Below, in pieces: positions 1 to 5,128 of a DNA stretch of 5,819 nucleotides. This DNA is from Planctomycetota bacterium (GTDB taxonomy: Bacteria > Planctomycetota > UBA1135 > GCA-002686595): contig WTJQ01000471.1 in NCBI GenBank assembly GCA_011524785.1, positions 1-5,819 on the forward strand. Reading direction: 5' to 3'. Position numbers and translations under genes: made by a program. Every line of letters starts with the position of its first letter. Position 1 is the stretch's first letter. The notes beneath the pieces are model-generated. The model did not search any database. It was not told where the DNA came from and saw only the letters and a list, made by a program, of their open reading frames with translations.

Positions 1-44
1 CCGGTGTTGTGCGGGATCTCGGGGTGGACCAGGACGGCGTCCAT
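1..44 (-). CDS. trmL: TrmL-like tRNA 2'-O-methyltransferase, 5' end only (runs off the left edge)
   Basis: The minus strand from the ATG at 44 reads MDAVLVHPEIPHNTG before the window ends. This matches the conserved opening of the SPOUT-class TrmL family, where a short beta strand is followed by xPEIPxNTGN. TrmL methylates the ribose of the wobble nucleotide 34 in certain leucine tRNAs using S-adenosylmethionine, in the cytoplasm. Only 14 complete codons and two bases are visible, so the knotted SAM-binding C-terminus cannot be checked. The ATG at 44 is the only plausible start nearby: no in-frame ATG, GTG or TTG is seen in the codons just upstream. An inverted repeat lies 7 bases upstream. 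Another SpoU/SPOUT paralogue is possible, but PEIPxNTG favours TrmL. Confidence 0.6.
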   Translation of the reverse strand, partial: MDAVLVHPEIPHNT

Positions 45-50
45 GGACGC

Positions 51-77
51 AGCGAAGCCGCTGGCGGGTGCTTCGCT
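51..77. repeat. Inverted repeat in the trmL-yceH divergent region
   Basis: AGCGAAGC (51-58) and GCTTCGCT (70-77) are perfect 8-base inverted arms separated by 11 bases. They sit just upstream of the trmL start, on its 5' side. They could be an operator or a hairpin in the trmL leader. No regulator is identified. The rest of 45-158 shows no gene. Confidence 0.35.
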
Positions 78-146
78 CCGGGCACGCTGCTGGCCCTCCC
101 CTGGGCGCTCCCCCATCGATCTCTCGGTCGGGACGCGGTCCGGGCC

Positions 147-152
147 TAGGAT
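147..152 (+). promoter_or_regulatory. Candidate -10 hexamer of yceH (leaderless spacing)
   Basis: TAGGAT ends 6 bases before the yceH ATG, so transcription would begin at or next to the start codon. The GGAG at 154-157 is only one base from the ATG, too close to act as a normal Shine-Dalgarno sequence. No convincing -35 hexamer is seen. The same arrangement recurs before the other two plus-strand genes. Confidence 0.4.
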
Positions 153-158
153 CGGAGA

Positions 159-842
159 ATGAGCGCGCTGCTGAACGCCCACGAGGCCCGGGTGCTGGGT
201 GTCCTAGTGGAGAAGGCCTTCACCACCCCCGACCAGTACCCCCTCTCCCTGAACGCCCTCACCAACGGGTGCAACCAGAAGTCGAACCGCGCGCCGGTGA
301 CCGACTACAGCGAGGCCGAGGTGACCGTCGCCCTCACCGGCCTGCGCCACAAGCACCTGGCGGGAGCCTCCCTCGGAGCGGGCAGCCGCGTGGAGCGCTG
401 GCGGCACAACGCCCAGGAGGGACTGAAGGTGGGCGAGCGGGCGCTGGCCGTGCTGGCCGAGCTGCTGCTGCGCGGGCCCCAGGCCCCCGGCGAGCTGCGC
501 ACCCGCTGCAACCGCATGCGCTCGGTGCCGAGCCAGGAGGACCTGGCGCAGGTGCTGGCCGAGCTCGAGGGGCTGGGGCTGGTCGAGCGGATCCCCGGCG
601 GACGCGCGGATCGCTGGGGGCAGACCCTGTGCCCCGAGTCCGGGCCGGCCGCGGGCGAGGGGAGCGGGGCAGAGGAGGCAGCGCCTTCCGGCGGAGCGAG
701 CGGGAGCGCGGCGGCAGGAACGGCCCCCTCCGCGGCGCCCACTGCCGCGCCCCCTGCGCCCGGCCTCGAGGAGCGCGTCGCCCGGCTCGAGCGGCAGCTG
801 GCCCAGCTCGCCGAGCAGCTGGGCGCCACCCTGGGCGAGTAG
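159..842 (+). CDS. yceH: YceH family protein (DUF480 / UPF0502)
   Basis: The 227-residue product belongs to the YceH/DUF480 family, which folds as tandem winged-helix domains and whose biochemical role is not established. Hallmarks seen: an N-terminal EARVLGVLVEK (9-19), TTPDQYPLSLNAL (22-34), CNQKSNRAPV (38-47), and in the second half LLRGPQAPGELRTR (103-116). These align closely with E. coli YceH as I remember it. The ATG at 159 puts these motifs at the expected distance from the N-terminus. The C-terminus has an Ala/Gly/Pro/Ser-rich linker (about 161-202) and then a short heptad-like LEERVARLERQLAQLAEQL segment (203-221), a probable coiled coil for oligomerisation. The next gene begins 36 bases downstream on the same strand but has its own candidate promoter. 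Family assignment is secure; function is unknown. Confidence 0.93.
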   Translation: MSALLNAHEARVLGVLVEKAFTTPDQYPLSLNALTNGCNQKSNRAPVTDYSEAEVTVALTGLRHKHLAGASLGAGSRVERWRHNAQEGLKVGERALAVLAELLLRGPQAPGELRTRCNRMRSVPSQEDLAQVLAELEGLGLVERIPGGRADRWGQTLCPESGPAAGEGSGAEEAAPSGGASGSAAAGTAPSAAPTAAPPAPGLEERVARLERQLAQLAEQLGATLGE

Positions 843-862
843 GCCGGAGGGGGTTCGGTATC

Positions 863-871
863 TGTTAGGGT
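863..871 (+). promoter_or_regulatory. Candidate extended -10 element of the polymerase gene
   Basis: TGT directly followed by TAGGGT (866-871) fits an extended -10 (TGn plus hexamer) and ends 7 bases before the ATG at 879. This suggests a leaderless transcript separate from yceH. I see no LexA-type operator in the 36-base gap, so damage induction cannot be claimed. Confidence 0.4.
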
Positions 872-878
872 CGAGGCC

Positions 879-2264
879 ATGCCCCGACCCCACAGGGACG
901 AGCGCCTCGCGCCCCGGACGCCGCGGATCCTGCACCTGGACGTGGACGCCTTCCTGGCGTCCGTCGAGCAGGCTCGGCATCCGCACCTGCGCGGGCGGCC
1001 GGTGGTGGTGGGCGGCCCCCCCACCTCGCGCAACCTCGTCATGTCCTGCTCCTACGAGGCGCGGGCCGTGGGGGTGCGGCCGGGGATGCGGGCCCGCGAG
1101 GCCGCGCGCCTCTGCCCCGGCGCGGTCTTCCTGCCCGGCGACGCCCGGGCCGCCAACGCCAAGCGCGAGGAGGTCGCGCGCCTGCTGCTCGAGGCGTCGC
1201 CCCGGGTCGAGGTGGCCTCCATCGACGACTTCTTCGTCGACCTGACCGGCAGCACCCGCCTGCTGGGCTGCGCCTTCGAGGTGGCCGCTGGCCTGCAGCA
1301 GCGCATCCGCGCCGAGGCCCGGGTCCCCGTCACGGTCGGCATCGGCACCAGCCGCACCCTCGCGCGGCTGGCGGGCAAGCTCGGCAAGCCCGGCGGCGTG
1401 GCCGAGGTGCTGCCCGGCGCCGAGCGCGCCTTCCTCGCCCACCTGCCGGTGGAGCACCTGCCCGGGGTCGGGCACGTGGTCCGGCGCCGGCTGTCCTCCT
1501 TCCACATCCGGACCGTCGGGCAGCTGGCGCTGGTCTCCCGCGAGGTCCTCTTCGCGACCTTCGGCTCCCTCGGCCTGACCCTGCACGCGCGCGCCCACGG
1601 GATCGACGACGAGCCCGTCGAGGCCGGCTGCTGGATCGACGGCGAGGGACGCCTCGCCGTCCGGCCGCCGCGGTCGATCCGACGCGACAGCACCTTCGAG
1701 CCGGAGGAGGGGCGCCGGGAGCAGATCGAGGCCATGCTCGCCTGGCTCGTCGATCGCGCCGCGGCGCGCCTGCGCGGCCACGGCCTGCTCGCCGGCAGCG
1801 TCGAGGTGCGGCTGGTGCACGTGGACACCCGGACCCCGGCCCAGCGCCGCGCGAACCCGCGCGAGGCGCTGCTGCGCGCGCGGCGCCGCCTGTCGAGCCC
1901 CACCGCCTCCACCGACTCCCTGGAGGCCCACGCGCGGACCCTGCTGGCCGAGCTCCCCCGCCGGCGCGCGCTCGTGAAGCGCGTCGGGATCTCCCTGCTG
2001 CACCTGCGCGGGACGGTCGGCCGACAGGGCGAGCTCTTCAGCGATCCGGAGCGTGATCGAGAGCCCTCGGGCCCCGCCTCGGCGGGCGGCCCCACGACCG
2101 GCTGTCACGCCGAGCGCGCCGCGGCCCTCGAGCGTGCTCTCGACGGGCTGCGTGCCCGCCACGGCTTCGGCAAGGTCCTCCGCGGCGCGAGCCTGCCCCT
2201 ACTGAAGGAACACCCCCTCGGGCCGGACGGCTTCGTGCTGCGCACGCCGTCCCTCAACCAGTGA
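879..2264 (+). CDS. dinB: Y-family (DinB-type) translesion DNA polymerase with Leu steric gate
   Basis: The 461-residue product is a Y-family DNA polymerase, which copies past damaged template bases at low fidelity. The palm begins LHLDVDAFLASVEQ, with metal-binding D21 and main-chain ligand D23. The fingers contain SYEARAVGVRPGM, with the triphosphate-binding Tyr59 and Arg62. SIDDFFVDLTG (114-124) supplies D116, and Lys170 lies in GKPGG. The HhH thumb motif LPGVGHVVRRRL follows (194-205), then the little-finger domain. QGELF (383-387) resembles a sliding-clamp-binding pentapeptide and precedes a typical tail (ALDGLRARHGFGKVLRG). Two features are odd. The steric-gate residue, normally Phe or Tyr, is Leu26. 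The third carboxylate, normally Glu in SIDE, is Asp117. Leu at this gate is known in mycobacterial DinB2, which incorporates ribonucleotides readily. Intact catalytic Asp residues argue against an inactive ImuB, and no imuA or dnaE2 is adjacent. The family is certain; the subtype is inferred. Confidence 0.93.
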   Translation: MPRPHRDERLAPRTPRILHLDVDAFLASVEQARHPHLRGRPVVVGGPPTSRNLVMSCSYEARAVGVRPGMRAREAARLCPGAVFLPGDARAANAKREEVARLLLEASPRVEVASIDDFFVDLTGSTRLLGCAFEVAAGLQQRIRAEARVPVTVGIGTSRTLARLAGKLGKPGGVAEVLPGAERAFLAHLPVEHLPGVGHVVRRRLSSFHIRTVGQLALVSREVLFATFGSLGLTLHARAHGIDDEPVEAGCWIDGEGRLAVRPPRSIRRDSTFEPEEGRREQIEAMLAWLVDRAAARLRGHGLLAGSVEVRLVHVDTRTPAQRRANPREALLRARRRLSSPTASTDSLEAHARTLLAELPRRRALVKRVGISLLHLRGTVGRQGELFSDPERDREPSGPASAGGPTTGCHAERAAALERALDGLRARHGFGKVLRGASLPLLKEHPLGPDGFVLRTPSLNQ

Positions 2265-2270
2265 ATGCGT

Positions 2271-2303
2271 GCGGCCCCGGACTCACGAGGAGCCCGGGGC
2301 CGC
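2271..2303. terminator. Hairpin between convergent genes, probable bidirectional terminator
   Basis: GCGGCCCCGG (2271-2280) pairs perfectly with CCGGGGCCGC (2294-2303). After one A-C mismatch the stem continues with CTC/GAG around a 5-base loop (2285-2289). It begins 7 bases after the polymerase stop and lies 29 bases beyond the stop of the convergent metal-binding gene. Neither side has a T-run, so classical intrinsic termination is uncertain. Confidence 0.6.
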
Positions 2304-2332
2304 GAAGGAAGCTCGACGGAGCGAGACGACGG

Positions 2333-2653
2333 TCAGGAGTCGGAGCGCGCGTAGCGCGTGCCCTCGAAGGCCTGATCGATGGCGTCGAGGGTGACGCCGT
2401 CGGCCTTCACGGCGACGATCTTGGTGCCGTAGTCGATCTCGATGCTGTCCGCGGGGACGTCGAGTCCTTTGGCGAGTGCAGACCGCACTCGCGGGGGACA
2501 CGCAGCGCCTCACGTCATGCCGTCGATCTTGAAGGAGACGCCCTTCGCAGCGGGCGCCTCCGCGGGGCTCGAGGCGGTCGGCGCAGGCTCCGAGGAGCAG
2601 GCCGCCAGCCCGAGCACGCCGGCCGCGAGGGCCGGGAGCAGGAGGGTCTTCAT
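2333..2653 (-). CDS. MerP-like heavy-metal-associated (HMA) lipoprotein, predicted selenoprotein with in-frame UGA
   Basis: Read through one in-frame TGA (2512-2510), the minus strand encodes 106 residues. Lys2, a hydrophobic stretch and the lipobox LAAC form a lipoprotein signal with lipidated Cys19. A Pro/Ala linker (about 23-36) leads to an HMA domain (about 38-104). It starts VSFKIDGMT, then the TGA at residue 48, then GAACPPRVRSALAKGL, a beta hairpin (SIEIDYGTKIVAVKA) and a last helix (TLDAIDQAFEGT). MerP reads GMTCAACP at this place, so the TGA replaces the first metal-binding Cys and would be selenocysteine; Cys52 is the partner. A SECIS-like stem-loop follows the TGA at a suitable distance. 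Domain continuity after the TGA argues against a dead gene. The likely role is binding of Hg, Cu or another soft metal, or redox work, on the periplasmic side. One extra residue separates Sec from Cys (UxxxC). A nonsense-mutated pseudogene is the alternative. No merT, merA or selenocysteine-machinery gene is in the window. Confidence 0.85.
2464..2499 (-). promoter_or_regulatory. Bacterial SECIS element downstream of the UGA codon
   Basis: In the transcript, GCGAGTGC (2492-2485) and GCACTCGC (2479-2472) form a perfect 8-bp stem closing the loop GGUCU (2484-2480). A lower stem GUCC/GGAC (2499-2496 with 2467-2464) flanks it across a small CCC/CAAA internal loop. The apical loop begins 25 nt after the UGA, inside the usual 16-37 nt range for bacterial SECIS elements, and its first two bases are G as the bacterial consensus expects. 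From memory, the E. coli fdhF SECIS contains the same GGUCUGCAC string. SelB would bind this loop and deliver selenocysteinyl-tRNA. The bulged U of the fdhF element is not evident here. Confidence 0.85.
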
Positions 2654-2790
2654 GGTTGGTGTCGTTGGGTTGGATGGGCCCCGGAGGGTCCTCCTCCATC
2701 ATGGGTCCCCGCGCGCCGGGGTGCATCCCCCACCGTCGTGCCTCCGCCTCAGGCATCCAGGGCCGCCCAGACCCCCGATATGCTCCTCCC
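2654..2790. other. Divergent intergenic region between the HMA lipoprotein and hydroxylase fusion genes
   Basis: This 137-base gap separates two divergently transcribed genes and must hold promoters for both. On the plus strand a TATGCT hexamer lies next to the hydroxylase ATG. On the minus strand no clear -10/-35 pair is visible. A GGAGGAGG stretch lies about 40 bases before the lipoprotein ATG, too far to be its ribosome-binding site. No operator for a MerR- or Fur-like regulator is recognisable. No gene is seen. Confidence 0.5.
2779..2784 (+). promoter_or_regulatory. Candidate -10 hexamer of the hydroxylase fusion gene
   Basis: TATGCT matches four of six bases of TATAAT and ends 6 bases before the ATG at 2791. 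The intervening bases are pyrimidine-rich (CCTCCC), so there is no Shine-Dalgarno sequence and a leaderless mRNA is likely. No -35 hexamer is recognisable. Confidence 0.4.
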
Positions 2791-5037
2791 ATGCGGATCG
2801 AGTGCATCGGAGGCGGCCCCGGGGGGCTCTACGCGGCCCTCCTGGCCAAGAAGCGCCTCCCCGGCGCCACGGTGCGGGTCACCGAGCGCAACCGGGCCGA
2901 CGACACCTTCGGGTGGGGCGTGGTGTTCTCGGACGAGACCCTGGGCGCGTTCGAGGAGGCCGACCCCGAGAGCTACGCCGCGATCCGCGAGGCCTTCGCG
3001 TACTGGACGGACATCGACACCTGGCACGAGGGCCGCTGGATCCGCTCCACCGGGCACGGCTTCTGCGGCATGTCGCGCCGGCTCCTGCTCCAGATCCTGC
3101 AGCGCCGCTGCGAGGAGGTCGGGGTCGAGCTGGCCTTCGAGGCCGAGATCGATCCCGAGGAGCTGCCCGAGGCCGACCTCGTCATCGCCGCCGACGGCAT
3201 CAACAGCGCGATCCGCGGGCGCTTCGCCGACCACTTCCAGCCCAGCCTCGACTGGCGCCGCGCGAAGTTCACCTGGCTCGGCACGACCAAGCCGCTCGAC
3301 GCCTTCACCTTCGTCTTCAAGAAGACCGAGCACGGCGTGTTCTCGGTGCACGCCTACCCGTTCCAGCGCGGGGAGGAGCAGCTCTCCACCTGGATCGTCG
3401 AGTGCCACGAGGACACCTGGCGCAGCGCCGGCCTCGAGGACTGCACCGAGGAGGAGACCGCGGCGCGCATGCAGGAGCTGTTCGCCGAGTTCCTCGACGG
3501 GCACCCGCTCCTGACCAACCGCTCCATGTGGCGCACCTTCCCCACGGTGCGCTGCGAGCGCTGGCACCACGGCAACGTCGTCCTGCTGGGCGACGCCGTG
3601 CACACCGCGCACTTCTCGATCGGCTCGGGCACCAAGCTCGCCATGGAGAGCGCCATCGCCCTCGTGGACGCCCTGGAGGAGCACGGGTCCGAGGGCGTCC
3701 CGGCGGCCCTGGCCGCCTACGAGGACGCGCGCCGCATCGACGTGCTCAAGATCCAGAAGGCCGCCCAGACGAGCCTCGAGTGGTTCGAGGACGTGGACCG
3801 CCACGCGCGCCTCGCGCCCGAGCCGTTCGTGTTCAGCCTGATGACGCGCTCCAAGCGCATCACCTGGGAGAACCTGGCCCTGCGGGACCCGGCCCTCGTC
3901 GACGCGACCCGCGAGGACTTCTGGCAGCGACGCGCGCTGCCCGTGCCCGCGAGCGGGCGCGCCCCCGAGCCGCTCTTCGCGCCGCTCGAGCTCCGCGGCC
4001 GGACGCTCCCCAACCGCATCGTCGTGTCCCCCATGTGCCAGTACTCGGCCGTGGACGGCACGCCGAACGACTGGCACGTGGTCCACCTCGGCGGGCTCGC
4101 CGTCGGCGGCGCGGGACTCGTGTTCACCGAGGCCACGGCCGTGCGCGCCGACGGCCGCATCACGCCGGGCTGCACGGGGCTCTACACCGACGAGCACACC
4201 GCCGCCTGGCGCCGCATCACCGACTTCGCCCACGCGAACGGCGCCGGCCTCATGGGGATCCAGATCGGCCACGCGGGTCGCAAGGCCTCCTGCAGCTCCC
4301 CCTGGGAGGGCGACGCCCCGCTGACCGAGGGGGCCTGGCCGACCCTGGGCCCCACGGGCACGCCGTTCCGTCCGCACTGGCCCGCGCCGCGCGCCATGGA
4401 CCGCGCCGACATGGACGCGATGCTCGAGGACTTCGTGGCCACGACGCGCCGCGCCGTCGAGGCCGGCTTCGACGTGCTCGAGCTGCACATGGCGCACGGG
4501 TACCTGCTCTCGAGCTTCCTGTCGCCCGCCTCCAACGACCGCACCGATGCCTACGGGGGCTCGCGCGAGGGGCGGCAGCGCTTCCCGCTGGAGGTGTTCG
4601 AGGCCTGCCGCGCGGTCTGGCCCGAGGACCGGCCGCTCTTCGTGCGCGTGTCGGCCACGGACTGGCTCGGCGACGAGGGGCAGACGATCGAGGACACGGT
4701 CGCCTTCGCTCGCGCCCTGAAGGAGCGCGGCTGCGACGCCCTCGACCTGTCGAGCGCGGGCAACGTCCCGACCTCGCGCCCCGAGTACGGCCGCATGTAC
4801 CAGACGCCCTTCGCCGAGCGCGTGCGCAGCGAGACCGGCCTCGTGACGATGGCCGTCGGCGCGATCCAGGGCCCGGACCACGCCAACACGATCCTGGCGG
4901 CCGAGCGCGCGGACCTGATCGCGATGGCGCGGCCCCACCTGCTGGACCCCCACCTCGCCATGCAGGCCGCGGTGCGCTACGGGCACACGGACCTCGCGTG
5001 GCCGCCGCAGTACCTGGCCGTGAAGCCGCGCGGCTGA
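2791..5037 (+). CDS. Bifunctional FAD aromatic (acyl-CoA) hydroxylase / OYE-type flavin oxidoreductase fusion (salicylyl-CoA 5-hydroxylase type)
   Basis: The 748-residue product fuses two flavoenzymes. Residues 1 to about 375 are an FAD monooxygenase. The dinucleotide-binding GGGPGG lies at 7-12, Glu32 ends the second strand, the DG motif is D135-G136, and the second FAD motif LLGDAVHTAH starts at 265. FGWGVVFSDETLG near the N-terminus is typical of the salicylyl-CoA 5-hydroxylase and 2-aminobenzoyl-CoA monooxygenase group. From about residue 394 (PLFAPLELRG) a complete old-yellow-enzyme barrel of the YqjM class follows: SPMCQYS with Cys416, HAGRK, and the substrate-binding His566, His569 and Tyr571 in HMAHGY, then FLSPASNDRTDAYGG. 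Fusions of this kind hydroxylate, and in the aminobenzoyl case also reduce, the aromatic ring of a CoA ester during salicylate or anthranilate breakdown in the cytoplasm. Start 2791 is chosen because the Rossmann strand begins at once; an in-frame ATG at 2656 would add 45 residues of atypical sequence. No CoA ligase or ring-cleavage gene is nearby, so the substrate is open. Confidence 0.9.
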   Translation: MRIECIGGGPGGLYAALLAKKRLPGATVRVTERNRADDTFGWGVVFSDETLGAFEEADPESYAAIREAFAYWTDIDTWHEGRWIRSTGHGFCGMSRRLLLQILQRRCEEVGVELAFEAEIDPEELPEADLVIAADGINSAIRGRFADHFQPSLDWRRAKFTWLGTTKPLDAFTFVFKKTEHGVFSVHAYPFQRGEEQLSTWIVECHEDTWRSAGLEDCTEEETAARMQELFAEFLDGHPLLTNRSMWRTFPTVRCERWHHGNVVLLGDAVHTAHFSIGSGTKLAMESAIALVDALEEHGSEGVPAALAAYEDARRIDVLKIQKAAQTSLEWFEDVDRHARLAPEPFVFSLMTRSKRITWENLALRDPALVDATREDFWQRRALPVPASGRAPEPLFAPLELRGRTLPNRIVVSPMCQYSAVDGTPNDWHVVHLGGLAVGGAGLVFTEATAVRADGRITPGCTGLYTDEHTAAWRRITDFAHANGAGLMGIQIGHAGRKASCSSPWEGDAPLTEGAWPTLGPTGTPFRPHWPAPRAMDRADMDAMLEDFVATTRRAVEAGFDVLELHMAHGYLLSSFLSPASNDRTDAYGGSREGRQRFPLEVFEACRAVWPEDRPLFVRVSATDWLGDEGQTIEDTVAFARALKERGCDALDLSSAGNVPTSRPEYGRMYQTPFAERVRSETGLVTMAVGAIQGPDHANTILAAERADLIAMARPHLLDPHLAMQAAVRYGHTDLAWPPQYLAVKPRG

Positions 5038-5070
5038 ATAGGCTCGCGAACGGGGCCTCTCCCCGAACGA

Positions 5071-5107
5071 GCGCGGCCGCTCTCCCCAGCAGGGAGAGCG
5101 GCCGCGC
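5071..5107. terminator. Strong hairpin between convergent genes, probable bidirectional terminator
   Basis: A perfect 16-bp stem (5071-5086 with 5092-5107) closes a CAGCA loop, 33 bases after the hydroxylase stop and 21 bases beyond the peroxidase stop. It lies between convergent genes and can fold in either transcript. There is no T-run on either side. A smaller CGGGG/CCCCG hairpin (5051-5065) lies just upstream. Confidence 0.7.
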
Positions 5108-5128
5108 GCAGCTTGGAGAGGGTCGAGC

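Noticed and set aside
843..878. LexA/SOS operator before the polymerase gene
   Set aside because: GGTTCGG at the left resembles half of a known delta-proteobacterial LexA box, but the matching right half is absent.
204..2162. A 652-codon open frame on the minus strand opposite yceH and the polymerase
   Set aside because: Its product is low-complexity Ala/Gly/Arg-rich sequence with no recognisable family. It is a GC-driven shadow of two well-supported plus-strand genes.
879..2264. ImuB (inactive Y-family mutasome subunit)
   Set aside because: Catalytic Asp21 and Asp116, Tyr59/Arg62 and Lys170 are present, and no imuA or dnaE2 is adjacent.
2333..2653. Plain pseudogene caused by a nonsense mutation
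   Set aside because: Less likely than selenocysteine: the TGA replaces exactly the functional Cys, a SECIS hairpin follows at proper spacing, and the downstream domain is intact. Not fully excluded without selenocysteine-machinery data.
2746..2760. Partial similarity of GCCTCAGGCATCC to the palindrome arm near the right edge
   Set aside because: The match is short and interrupted; in GC-rich DNA it is not evidence of a repeat family.
2656..2790. N-terminal extension of the hydroxylase from an ATG at 2656
   Set aside because: The FAD-binding strand should begin almost at residue 1, as it does from 2791. The extension is atypical sequence and would cover the divergent promoter region.
2283..2807. 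A 174-codon minus-strand open frame covering the selenoprotein region without a stop
   Set aside because: It is in a different frame from the HMA domain and its product shows no domain. Only the TGA-containing frame gives a lipoprotein signal and metal-binding fold.
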